Shown: positions 1-9,400 of the stretch, one piece after another
Layout of the letters: every line of letters starts with the position of its first letter
How positions within the stretch are numbered: position 1 is the first letter of the stretch
DNA from: Sedimentisphaerales bacterium
GTDB lineage: Bacteria; Planctomycetota; Phycisphaerae; Sedimentisphaerales; SM23-30
Assembly (NCBI GenBank): GCA_016930295.1
Contig: JAFGHE010000286.1
Span: forward strand, 1 to 38,883
Reading direction: 5' to 3'
DNA length: 38,883 nucleotides
Program-made: the position numbers and the translations under genes
Notes under the pieces: generated by a model
Seen by the model: the letters and a program-made list of their open reading frames with translations, nothing else
What the model was told of the DNA's origin: nothing
Databases searched by the model: none

Positions 1-129
1 AAGAGTATAGTTCCTGATTCAGGTAAACAGAGATTTACCCTGAAGAAACAGGACAGAAAAGAAGTCCGAATGATGAAAACCTGTAACGAATTACCTCTCG
101 AAATGGGTAACCTCCTAAATATAGTATAA
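1..129 (+). CDS. 3' end of an unidentified upstream reading frame
   Basis: Frame 1 is open from the window edge to a TAA at 127-129 and encodes 42 residues rich in Lys, Arg and Gln with no recognisable motif. It ends 17 nt before the start chosen for the symporter, so it could be the tail of an upstream gene in the same operon. The stretch is too short and too featureless to name, and it could also be untranslated sequence that happens to be open. Confidence 0.3.
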   Translation, partial: KSIVPDSGKQRFTLKKQDRKEVRMMKTCNELPLEMGNLLNIV

Positions 130-146
130 ATTAAATGGAGCCAATA

Positions 147-2417
147 ATGAACATTGCAAATCAAAAACTGTCATTTAAAGAAAAAGCCGGCTACGGCTTT
201 GGTGACTTGGCGTCGGTATTATACTGGCAAACGTTTATGGCTTATTTGCTCTTTTTCTATACGGATGTATTTGGGATTTCCGCAGTGGCGGCCGGAACGC
301 TGCTACTGGTTTCCCGGCTGTGGGATGGTGTAAACGACCCCATGATGGGCATGATCGCCGACCGTACCCGCACCCGCTGGGGGAAATACCGACCCTACTT
401 ACTCTGGCTGGCCGTACCCCTGGCCGTTTTGGGAGTTTTGACCTTTAGCACCCCCAATTTAAACATCACCGGAAAAATTATTTATGCGTATGTAACGTTT
501 ACCTTATTAATGATGTTATATACGGCCATCAATATCCCTTATTCCTCCATCTTAGGGGTTATTACCTCAAATCCCACCGAACGGACCAGCGTTTCTTCCT
601 ATAAATTCATTTTTGCTTATATCAGCGGAACCATTGTATCAGTCACCCTGCTGATTATGGTGGACTATGTGGGCCGGGATAATAACTCCATCATTCAGGT
701 AAGTAATACCGATTCCGTCATTCAAATCAAAGAGGTGGCTCAGGGCAGCGCCAAAGTCAAATTATATGCAACCGATAGCGCCGGGGAAACCACCGAAACG
801 GAATTCGCCTTCCGGGTAAATCCCACCGAAAGTAATTTACCCCTTATTAAAAATAGTATACCCACCACCAACCTGGAACAGGGTTTTCTAAAACATGAAA
901 TCGATCTTTCCGATGTATTTATAATAAATAATCCTGAAGATATTAAATACAAAATCAGCGTCAGTAATGATTCGGTGGTGGAGGCCGAAGTCGAAAACTC
1001 TAAGATTGTTCTGAAAGAAGTTGGAGTTGGATCCGCCCGCATCACTCTGACAGCCGAAGATAAAAAATGGGGTTCAACCGAAACCAGATTTGACGTCAAT
1101 GTAAATGAAACCGGTAATTCCAGGCCCGTGGTCGCCCATGCGGTGAATGAATACAAACTGAAACAGGGATTTGATGCGTTTACCCTGAATTTGGCCGCGA
1201 TGATCACAGATCCGGATAATGATCCCCTGATATTTGTCGCCGAAAGTGATAACACTAAAATTGTATCCCCCAGTGTTAAAGACAGCGAGTTATCATTTTT
1301 AGAGCGAAAACCGGGTCTGGCCAATGTAAAAGTAAAGGCCTCCGACGGCAAAGGAGGCATTGCCGAATATAAATTCAAAGTCATTATTACCTCAGCTGAA
1401 AATAATCCGCCCTTCCTGAGTAATCCTATTTCGAATATTTCCCGCAAAGCAGGTTTTGGAAGCCAGCAAATCGATATATCCGATGTTTTCATCGATGTCG
1501 ACGACGGCCCCCTGACCTATTCCTTTCAGGTCGTCAATTATGCCAAAGGCTGGCGCAATTCATTTATCATATATGGTATTGCCGCCGTATTGTTTTTTAT
1601 GATTGCCTTCCTGTCGGTGAAGGAGCGGGTACAGCCTCCTAAAGCCCAGAAGACCTCTGTTAAGAAGGATTTGGTCGATTTATTCAGTAATAAACCGTGG
1701 GTATTGTTGTTGATAACCACCTTACTGTTCATACTTTTTGTGGCGACCCGTATGAGTGTAACGGCTCACTATTTTAAATACTATATCGGGGAACACCAGG
1801 TTGAGTTCATAAACAAGACCTACAATCTGGGCTTCGAGGAACTGGTCTCCGGATTTAATGCCGTGGGACAGGCCTGTTCCATACTCGGGGTTCTCTTTAT
1901 CGCCTGGTTTGCCAAAGTCGTCGGGAAACGAAGAGCGTTTTTGCTATTCTTTATCATTGCCTGTATTTGTACCGGCGCGTATTACTTTTTAAGGCCGGAC
2001 CAGTTGTTCCTGATATTCTTCCTGCAGGCGATCGGGTCCTTTACCGGCGGTCCGCTCAGTCCGCTCATCTGGGCCATGTACGCCGATACCGCAGATTATT
2101 CCGAATGGAAAACGGGCCGCCGCGCGACAGGACTGATATTTTCCGCGTCCACCATGTCCCAAAAGTTCGGATGGGCAATTGGCGCCGCGGTGGTCGGTGC
2201 GTTATTGAGCTATTTTGGATTCCGGGCCAATGAAATTCAGTCGCCCGAAGTCCTCAATGGGATTAAGGCGCTTATGAGTATTATTCCCGTGGCCGCCGGC
2301 GTGGTAGCTATTTTTATTATGTTATTTTATAAACTGGATGAAAAAACCATGAAGCAAATTGAAGGCGACCTTTCCGAAAGGCGAAAGGCAAGCGATGAAG
2401 ATACGGCCCCGGCTTAA
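147..2417 (+). CDS. GPH-family sugar/cation symporter (MFS) with a large insert in the TM5-TM6 loop
   Basis: Predicted inner-membrane symporter of the glycoside-pentoside-hexuronide family, expected to import a disaccharide with a cation. The N-terminal half has the family pattern: a GYGFGDLAS start, an Asp-containing DGVNDPMMG motif, and RTRTRWGKYRPY in the first cytoplasmic loop. TM5 ends near residue 178 and TM6 resumes at KGWRNSF near residue 466. Between them lie about 286 residues of Ig/cadherin-like repeats, where ordinary members have only a short loop. By family topology this loop is periplasmic. The C-terminal half (TM6-12) looks intact. I chose the ATG at 147 because GGAG at 137-140 is well spaced for it; an in-frame ATG at 135 lies on top of that signal. 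Normal family length is about 450-480 aa; this protein is 756 aa. The GH130 phosphorylase and mannanase-epimerase genes downstream suggest the substrate is mannosyl-glucose or mannobiose. Confidence 0.88.
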   Translation: MNIANQKLSFKEKAGYGFGDLASVLYWQTFMAYLLFFYTDVFGISAVAAGTLLLVSRLWDGVNDPMMGMIADRTRTRWGKYRPYLLWLAVPLAVLGVLTFSTPNLNITGKIIYAYVTFTLLMMLYTAINIPYSSILGVITSNPTERTSVSSYKFIFAYISGTIVSVTLLIMVDYVGRDNNSIIQVSNTDSVIQIKEVAQGSAKVKLYATDSAGETTETEFAFRVNPTESNLPLIKNSIPTTNLEQGFLKHEIDLSDVFIINNPEDIKYKISVSNDSVVEAEVENSKIVLKEVGVGSARITLTAEDKKWGSTETRFDVNVNETGNSRPVVAHAVNEYKLKQGFDAFTLNLAAMITDPDNDPLIFVAESDNTKIVSPSVKDSELSFLERKPGLANVKVKASDGKGGIAEYKFKVIITSAENNPPFLSNPISNISRKAGFGSQQIDISDVFIDVDDGPLTYSFQVVNYAKGWRNSFIIYGIAAVLFFMIAFLSVKERVQPPKAQKTSVKKDLVDLFSNKPWVLLLITTLLFILFVATRMSVTAHYFKYYIGEHQVEFINKTYNLGFEELVSGFNAVGQACSILGVLFIAWFAKVVGKRRAFLLFFIIACICTGAYYFLRPDQLFLIFFLQAIGSFTGGPLSPLIWAMYADTADYSEWKTGRRATGLIFSASTMSQKFGWAIGAAVVGALLSYFGFRANEIQSPEVLNGIKALMSIIPVAAGVVAIFIMLFYKLDEKTMKQIEGDLSERRKASDEDTAPA
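681..1538 (+). repeat. In-frame block of Ig/cadherin-like repeats inside the symporter gene
   Basis: Residues 179-464 of the symporter consist of a C-terminal half repeat (179-230, 52 aa), a full repeat (231-324, 94 aa), a second full repeat (325-418, 94 aa) and an N-terminal half repeat (421-464, 44 aa). The full repeats share an LKQGF/LEQGF element, an LSDVF or LAAMI element, an aspartate-rich turn such as DPDNDPL, a V-G-x-G-S-A or P-G-L-A-N-V element and a closing beta strand. The last half ends in YSFQVVN, where a full repeat reads YKISVSN. The first half begins NSIIQV, where a full repeat continues DSVVEA. The two halves are therefore contiguous in repeat phase and together make one 96-residue unit. 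Such modules usually occur in secreted adhesins and enzymes, not inside transporters. Confidence 0.8.
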
Positions 2418-2560
2418 TACGCCCGCACCACGTGGATTGCTTGTGACAGCCGGCGGGCCTGGAATAAAATTTAAATACTCAATAAATGAAAGATACAGAA
2501 TCTGAACTGATTATAAAAAATAGGTATAGAACTCGAATTTAATTCAGAAGGAGAATCAGA

Positions 2561-3547
2561 ATGAGTCAAACAATCATTGGTGAACCATTACCAAATATTC
2601 CCTGGGAAGATAAACCGGCCGATTGCCGAGAAGCCGTGTGGCGCTACAGCCAGAATCCCATTATCAAACGGAATCCCGGTCCCCAGGCAGCTCGCGTATT
2701 TAATAGTGCGGTCGTTCCCTATAAAGGTCAGTTTGTCGGCGTTTTTCGGGCGGATACCCGCAAGGTCCGGCCCCAACTGTTTTACGGCGAAAGCACTGAT
2801 GCCCTTAACTGGACCCTCGAGGACGAACCGATTAAATGGCAGGACGAATCCGGAAAGCCGGTGAAAAACGGTTATGCCTACGACCCGCGCCTCTTAAAGG
2901 TCGAAGACACCTACTACATCATCTGGTGTGACGATTTTCCCGGCCCATCAATCGGCATGGGCAAGACCAGGGATTTCAAAACCTTTATCAAGATGGAAAA
3001 TCCCCTCATGCCCTTCAACCGCAACGGCGTACTCTTCCCGCGCAAGGTCAACGGCATGTATGCCCTGCTCAGCCGGCCCAGTGACAGCGGGCATACGCCA
3101 TTTGGTGACATCATCATTTCTTACAGTCCGGATATGACTTTCTGGGGCAAACACCGCCTGGTCATGCAAAGCGGCGGCGGCTGGTGGCAGGGTACCAAAA
3201 TCGGCGCCGGCCCGGCCCCTATCGAAACCAGCCAGGGCTGGCTGCTGTTCTATCACGGCGTGATCACCACCTGTAACGGCTATGTTTACAGTATGGGCGC
3301 CGCCCTGCTGGATCTAAACGATCCTACTAAAGTGCTCCTGCGCACCAGTGACTATCTGGCCACCCCGGAGGAAGATTACGAAACCGTCGGCTTCGTCCCT
3401 AACGTCTTTTTTCCCTGCGCCACCCTGGTTGACGCTCTGACCGGCCGAATCGCCATCTACTACGGCGCCGCCGACACCGTCACTGCCGTGGCCTTCTGCC
3501 AGGTGGATGAACTGCTGGCCTTTTTGAAAGAAAATTCGGAAATCTAA
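2561..3547 (+). CDS. GH130 phosphorylase, probable 4-O-beta-D-mannosyl-D-glucose phosphorylase
   Basis: Predicted cytoplasmic phosphorylase that splits beta-1,4-mannosyl-glucose with phosphate into mannose-1-phosphate and glucose. The 328-residue sequence is GH130 from end to end: NPIIKRNPG and FNSAVVPY near the N-terminus, the YDPRLL motif with the likely proton-donor Asp at residue 108, PFNRNGVLFPRK, SRPSDSGHTPFGD, TKIGAGPAPIETS, the FYHG motif, and IAIYYGAADT near the C-terminus. The long conserved blocks resemble the mannosyl-glucose phosphorylase branch (the Bacteroides fragilis type) rather than the mannooligosaccharide branch. I assign this from memory of the family. There is no signal peptide. 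AAGGAG lies upstream of the ATG. It sits 143 nt after the symporter gene and 102 nt before the mannanase-epimerase gene, the expected company for this enzyme. Confidence 0.88.
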   Translation: MSQTIIGEPLPNIPWEDKPADCREAVWRYSQNPIIKRNPGPQAARVFNSAVVPYKGQFVGVFRADTRKVRPQLFYGESTDALNWTLEDEPIKWQDESGKPVKNGYAYDPRLLKVEDTYYIIWCDDFPGPSIGMGKTRDFKTFIKMENPLMPFNRNGVLFPRKVNGMYALLSRPSDSGHTPFGDIIISYSPDMTFWGKHRLVMQSGGGWWQGTKIGAGPAPIETSQGWLLFYHGVITTCNGYVYSMGAALLDLNDPTKVLLRTSDYLATPEEDYETVGFVPNVFFPCATLVDALTGRIAIYYGAADTVTAVAFCQVDELLAFLKENSEI

Positions 3548-3649
3548 TATGAAAATGTTAAATGCACGGGTTGCCTGGTCCGTTTCACGGGTCAAGCAAA
3601 CGTGTCTGTCTTTCCGGCGGTTGTTATGTAAAACAAGGGGAGACATATT

Positions 3650-6346
3650 ATGATAAAGTCCAAGCGCATTTCTGTCATGGTTGCTTCGTTTTTCCTGGCG
3701 ATTTCAGGTGTTTCGGGAACTACGGCTATGAAGGAACACAAAGGAACCCTCCCTTTAAAAAACTTCATTACCCGTGACGGGGATAAATTGATGGCCGGCG
3801 ATCAGGAGTTCCGGTTCTTTGCCCTGGCCTCTTCCAACCTGCATCAGAACGAAGAGCAGTTACTCCCGGATTATTCCAACCGGTTCCCGGACGAATATGA
3901 AATCCGTGATACCCTCACCTCCATCCGCCAGATGGGCGGCACCGCGACCCGCTGCTTTACCCTTTCGATCCGAAAAAAAGGCCAGGAGGAGATACCGGTT
4001 TATATCGAGGGACCCGGCGACTATAACGAATCAGCGTTTCGCACGCTGGACAAGGTATTACAACTATGCAACGAACTGGATGTCCGGCTTATCCTGCCGT
4101 TTATCGATTCTCATTCATTCTGGGGCTGGCGCGGTGTAAAGGAATTCGCCGCTTTTCGTGATAAAGACGGCAACGTTTTCTGGTCCGATCCCCAACTCAA
4201 GGAGGACTTCAAAAACCTCATTCAGGACGTACTCAACCGGAAAAATGTTTATACCGGCGTTCTATACAAGGATGACCCGGCCATCCTGGCCTGGCAGTTG
4301 GGCAACGAACTGGACAGCTATATCTACGACAACCAACTGGCCGATAGAGAAGCATTCTGGAAGGAACAGATCACCCACTGGTCGCAGGAGATGGCCGCAC
4401 ACATTAAAAGCCTGGACCACAACCATCTGGTTATGGAAGGGGGGGGTGACATGGCTAAATTTTTGGGAGATCCCCATATCGATATAATCAGCAGGCATTA
4501 TTATGTGTACTGGAATGCCTGGGCCGGGCGCTCCACGGACCTGGCTGACCTGAACCGCAAAGACAAACAGCAAACCAAAGCCGCCGGCAAGGTTCTGATT
4601 GCCGATGAGTTTGGTATGGGCGATACGGAGGTACTGGTCAAGTTTATGGATGAAGTGATACGCAACGGTACCTCGGGCGCCCTGTTGTGGGGTATCCGGT
4701 CTCATCGCCGGGATGGCGGATTCTTTTTTCACGGCGAATCAGGCGGCTATGCCTCCTATCATTGGCCCGGATTTGCCTCGGCTGATAATATTGATGAGAA
4801 AAATCTTTTGCATACCTTAAGGCAAAAGGCTTATCAGATTCGCGGCCTGCCCGAACCGCCGCTGCCCGTGCCCACCCCAACTCCGCACCTGTTGCCCATC
4901 CATTCCGTTGATGATATACTATGGCGTGGCTCTACCGGGGCCGCCGTTTATGATATTGAACGAGCCGAAACGCCCAAAGGTCCCTGGAAAATTGTAGGAA
5001 AAGGAATTGAAGATGCCGTGCCGGACAGAAGACTGTTTGGCAATATAACGGCCCCAAAAGGCAAAACCTATTATTACCGGATCAAAGGCAGGAACATATC
5101 CGGCGAAACGGACTATTCCAATATACAGGAGAGTGCCATGACCGTACATATGCAACCATTAAAAGAAAAGGCGCTGGAGGAAGTTAGAAACAACATTCTG
5201 TCGTTCTGGATGGAAAATACTGTCGATACCGCCAACGGTGGCTTTTACGGACAAATCGCTCCGGATAATACCCCTGACCGGGAAGCCAATAAGGGCATTG
5301 TTTTAAACGCCCGTATTCTCTGGACCTTTTCCGCGGCCTATCGCGTTTTGCAGGACGAAAAATACCTCAAGATCGCTCAAAGAGCGTATGACTATTTGAC
5401 CCATTACTTTTTAGATAAGAAGTATGGCGGCTATTATTATGAACTGGATTCTATGGGAGAACCGGTGGATCCGCGCAAGGTGATTTACTGTCAGGCGTTT
5501 GCCCTTTACGGCCTGAGCGAGTATTACCGTGTGACCCTCGATGAAGATGTCTTGAAACAGGCGCTGGACCTGTACCGTTTAATGAAGCAACATGCCCTTG
5601 ATACCGAGTATCAGGGGTATTTTGAAAATTTTACCCGTCAGTGGAAACTGATGCGCAGCGCCTGGACGGATTCCAGTCTCGCTCGCGATAAATCATTGAA
5701 TACCCATCTTCATATCATTGAAGCTTATACCTGTCTCTATCTCGTCTGGCCGGACGATACACTCAAAAAGGATATCACGGCCATGCTCGATTATCTGTTT
5801 CTGGAGAAAATGATCGATCCCGACGCCGGTCATTTCCGGGATTTTTTCAGCCGCGACTGGCAGGCGCTCCGGGATGATATGTCCTGGGGCCACGACATCG
5901 AGGCGAGTTGGCTGCTGCTGGAGACCGCCCATATTCTCGGCGATGAATCCTTAATCAAAAAATGCGAGGAACTGGCCCTGAAGATCGCCGACTTTACCTA
6001 TCAGGGCATTTCCCCCCAGGGCGGACTCTGGAACGAGGAATTATCACTATCCAGGAATGTCCCCTATTCATGGTGGCCCCAGTCCGAAGGCGTGATCGGA
6101 TACCTTAACGCCTGGCAGATATCCCATAACCAGAAATACCTCGATACCGCCAACCTTATCTGGAATTTCATAGACCGGTATTTCATCGACCATCAATACG
6201 GCGAATGGATTAACAGCCTCGACGAAAACCTGACCCCCAGACCCTTTGCCAAAGTAGGCTTCTGGAAAGCTCCCTATCACAATACGCGCATGTGCCTGGA
6301 AATCATCACCCGCGCCGACGATATGTTATCTCCGCCGGCGAAATAA
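3650..6346 (+). CDS. Secreted GH5 mannanase-like / Fn3-like / cellobiose (mannobiose) 2-epimerase fusion
   Basis: A signal peptide covers roughly residues 1-26. A GH5 (beta/alpha)8 domain follows to about residue 405, with the acid/base Glu220 in WQLGNEL and the nucleophile Glu320 in IADEFG; endo-beta-1,4-mannanase is the best guess from the sequence and neighbours. A Pro-rich linker leads into an Fn3-like domain (about 418-490). From residue 497 comes a full-length N-acylglucosamine/cellobiose 2-epimerase (about 400 aa) with NGGFYG near its N-terminus, Arg555 in LNARILW, His686/His688 in THLHIIEAY, His748 and Glu751 in SWGHDIEAS, and His877 in PYHNTRMCLE. These are the equivalents of the residues that bind and epimerise the reducing-end sugar. 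In the known pathway mannanase releases mannobiose, the epimerase makes Man-Glc, and a GH130 enzyme phosphorolyses it. Known epimerases of this kind are cytoplasmic and not fused. AAGGGGAG precedes the ATG. Confidence 0.87.
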   Translation: MIKSKRISVMVASFFLAISGVSGTTAMKEHKGTLPLKNFITRDGDKLMAGDQEFRFFALASSNLHQNEEQLLPDYSNRFPDEYEIRDTLTSIRQMGGTATRCFTLSIRKKGQEEIPVYIEGPGDYNESAFRTLDKVLQLCNELDVRLILPFIDSHSFWGWRGVKEFAAFRDKDGNVFWSDPQLKEDFKNLIQDVLNRKNVYTGVLYKDDPAILAWQLGNELDSYIYDNQLADREAFWKEQITHWSQEMAAHIKSLDHNHLVMEGGGDMAKFLGDPHIDIISRHYYVYWNAWAGRSTDLADLNRKDKQQTKAAGKVLIADEFGMGDTEVLVKFMDEVIRNGTSGALLWGIRSHRRDGGFFFHGESGGYASYHWPGFASADNIDEKNLLHTLRQKAYQIRGLPEPPLPVPTPTPHLLPIHSVDDILWRGSTGAAVYDIERAETPKGPWKIVGKGIEDAVPDRRLFGNITAPKGKTYYYRIKGRNISGETDYSNIQESAMTVHMQPLKEKALEEVRNNILSFWMENTVDTANGGFYGQIAPDNTPDREANKGIVLNARILWTFSAAYRVLQDEKYLKIAQRAYDYLTHYFLDKKYGGYYYELDSMGEPVDPRKVIYCQAFALYGLSEYYRVTLDEDVLKQALDLYRLMKQHALDTEYQGYFENFTRQWKLMRSAWTDSSLARDKSLNTHLHIIEAYTCLYLVWPDDTLKKDITAMLDYLFLEKMIDPDAGHFRDFFSRDWQALRDDMSWGHDIEASWLLLETAHILGDESLIKKCEELALKIADFTYQGISPQGGLWNEELSLSRNVPYSWWPQSEGVIGYLNAWQISHNQKYLDTANLIWNFIDRYFIDHQYGEWINSLDENLTPRPFAKVGFWKAPYHNTRMCLEIITRADDMLSPPAK
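5127..5140 (+). promoter_or_regulatory. Internal Shine-Dalgarno and ATG at the start of the epimerase domain
   Basis: AGGAGAG at 5127-5133 lies just before an in-frame ATG at 5138, with 6 nt between AGGAG and the ATG. The codons that follow match the usual N-terminus of free-standing cellobiose 2-epimerases. Initiation here would yield a 402-residue epimerase without signal peptide, the normal family length. The site could be active, or it could be a leftover from two formerly separate genes joined by loss of the upstream stop codon. Confidence 0.55.
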
Positions 6347-6418
6347 TATTTATTTCCTGCACCAATAACTCAGTATGATGGGTGGCAATATCAAGGTCGT
6401 TATCCCTGTGAAAACAGG

Positions 6419-6455
6419 AACCCGTCCCTGGCGGGTTTGGGGATGGGGATTTTTA
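6419..6455 (+). terminator. Possible weak terminator after the mannan operon
   Basis: AACCCG (6419-6424) pairs with CGGGTT (6432-6437) across a 7-nt loop, and a T-run follows at 6450-6454 after a G-rich spacer. The gap between stem and T-run is longer than in a classic intrinsic terminator. A second hairpin, GGATTGAA with TTCAATCC (6483-6506), overlaps the stop of the convergent GH30 gene and has no T-run on either side. Confidence 0.3.
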
Positions 6456-6499
6456 TTCTATAACTTGATTTTTATTTTCCTCGGATTGAATATATATTT

Positions 6500-9400
6500 T
6501 CAATCCAGCAGCCAGTTCTTGGCAAACTCCGAATATTCATGGAGATTGATCACACAATCACCATTCAGATCAATCTCGCCGCAATCGGACGCCAGCCAGT
6601 ATCCCAGGAACGCCGGTAAATCGTTCATATCCACGATGTTATCCCCGGTGAAATCCCCGTATAACGCTTGCGGCGGGATGCCGGCGATTTCAATGTTATC
6701 GATCGCCATATCGCCGCGATAGCTGCCGGCCGCCACGGCCCGGAACCGAATCCGGATCGGGCCGCTGTAAGCGCTCAGGTCCACAATCGCCCGGGTGTAG
6801 GGGGCAGTACTGGAGACATGCTGCTGCCCGCTGCGGCTCCAGATACCGTAATGCCAGGCGCCATCGTGAACATCGACACTGAGCGTACCGATATCGTCGC
6901 CGTACATGTGATAATAAAACATCATAACGCGGTCCATGGCCTCTTCAATCTCAGGACTTTCGAGGATCGCCGTATCGCCGGGATTGAAGGCGCCGCCGTC
7001 TTCCGAGGAGCACTCCAGATAGACATACCAGGTGCTGCTCAGGGCCCCGTTATCCGGTCCGGTATAAGCCGAGGATGTATCACCGGAATTGCGGGTCCAG
7101 TCATGCGAATCTATGCCTGTCATATTTACCCAGTCCCCGAAGCCGCTTTCAAAGTCTTCATAATGCATGGGAAAAATGGCCGAGGCTGAGTCTTCGTTCG
7201 AGTAACCGGACTCATTCAATTCCTCATCCACAGCGGTTACTACGTAGTAATAAGTGATACCGTTGGTAAGAGGGGCGATATCGTTATAAATCGAATTGCT
7301 TACCAGTGAAGTGTTAATCTGGGTATAGCCGCTGCCGCTGGTCGTGGAGCGATACACATTATAGCCGGCCAGGTCACTTTCCAGGTTACTGTTCCAGTCA
7401 AGTAAGATTATTTCTTCGACCGGAGTGGCTGTCAGGCCGGTCGGCGCCGCCGGCGGGGAGGAATTAGTAGAGGTAGCGCCGGCTTCATTCGAGTAACCGG
7501 ACTCATAGGAGGAGTTATCCACCATAGTGACCACATAGTAATACGTAACACCGCTTTCAGTACTGGTATCGTTGTAATAGGAACTGCTTAAAAGGGATCC
7601 ATTAAGTTTATTGTAGTCGCTGCCACTGGTAGTGGAACGATAGAGATTATAGCCGGCCAGGTCGCCGCCGGTGTCATTCCAATCCAGAAAGATATAGGTT
7701 TCCCCGGCCGTGGCCTCCAGGGCGGTCGGCGCCGGCGGCGGCGTTGTATCATGAACCGTCTCCGAAAGCGCCAGGGTTATGATCATTCTGGGCTGAATCG
7801 TTAACTGACTGATTTCGTTATAACTTCCCACTTTAACACAGTTGTTAGACTGATTGGTACGATAAAACTCAGCATCGGCATTGCTAAAGCCGGTATAGGA
7901 AATGTCGGCATCAATCGAGGTGTCGGGACTTGTATTGATGAGCACTACGGTCAGGTCCTGATTGTCCGGGCTGATATAGGCCGACATTCTCAAATCAGAA
8001 GCATTCTCCGAGGCATACACCCGTTGCCAGCCCGAATGGATAAAAGCAGAATAATGCTTAAATCCATAGTAGTCGGAGTTAATGATGTAGTCGGAACTGC
8101 CCATAGACGGCAGGGTTACCAGCCCGCCGGATTCACCCCAGAACAAATCCCAGTACAAATATCCCGATACTCCCTCTACCGTCAGTGAATTATGCAGCAG
8201 TAGTGCCAGGTTCAGGGCATCCGGCCATGAACCCGTGCTGGCCTCGTACTCTGTCTGAAAAATGGGCCGGTCGCCATATTCTGAGGCGAAGCTGGTCATG
8301 TACGAAATATAATCGTCGGGATTTTGACCACTGTTGATATTATAGAGATGGTGTGAATACCCATACACATGGGAATAGTTGGTTATATTATCTAAATAGG
8401 TATAGGAGCTGAGAAGACCTGTTGCTTCGGCCGCGAGCATCTTGGGCATGCCCGAGCCCATGCGGGAATTTAGTTCCTGCCAGACCGCTTCGAAGGCCTG
8501 GTTATAACCGGGCCACCAGTACGATTGCCGGCCGCTGTATCGGCAGGAGTCCCAGTCCGTCTCATAATCCGGCTCATTTTGTATGTTGATATAGTCGGCC
8601 TGAACACCGTATGTACCGCTCCATACCTCCAGACTGTCCGCCCACCATTCCGCCAGTTCATCATACATATATTGACCGGAAGTGTCCTTCTTGAGGGTGC
8701 CCCCGTTGAGGCTGTCGTTACTCTTCAAATAGACCGGCGGTGACCAGCAGGATATCATGATCTTCAGAGGCCTTCCTAACGCGGCCTCGCCGGCGGCGAT
8801 AATTTCCGCCGACCGGCTCAAGTAGCCGGGATTGCCCTGATCATAAACATTGCGCAAACGGTAGATATCAAGCCCCAGCTCTTTGAAAAGAATGTTATAG
8901 AGGGTTTCTTTCAGGGGATGGGCGGTAAGAAAGTTTTCATACCACGCGCCGGCTGCCCCAAAACCTTCTATCACCTGGTAGCGCGTATTCACATTGATCT
9001 GGCAGACGGCGTCCGGATTGCTGGTACCGGTCTCAGGTCCGTAAACCACCACGTTATCCACGCAGAAGTTCACTCCCGCGTCAGGACCATCAAAATACAG
9101 CAGCAATTCGGTCAGGGCCCCGTCCACTCTCAGGGTGTAATTGCCTGAAAATTTGGTCCATTTGCTGTTAACCGCCGGGACGCTGTCAATCGTATAATAA
9201 TCAGTACCACTGCTATCGGTTATTTCTATGGCAATATCGATCTTGTCGCTGGCGGCATTTACGGTCCTGACCCACCCGGAGATCTGATAGTTTTCTCCGA
9301 TCACCATTTTGCCCATCATATCCTGCTGGATCCCCTGCGTGCCGGCATTGCGGTCAAATGCCCGGCCGCTGTAGGACCCGCCCGCTACCGGCCAGGTCAC

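Noticed and set aside
740-1492. Long open frame on the - strand inside the symporter insert
   Set aside because: It has no ribosome binding site or recognisable domain and is antisense to a clear repeat-domain coding sequence; it follows from base composition.
135-2417. Symporter insert as a simple assembly error
   Set aside because: The frame is preserved on both sides, the insert sits at a loop position, and it is an integer number of repeat units. An error cannot be excluded without reads, but chance in-frame chimerism is unlikely.
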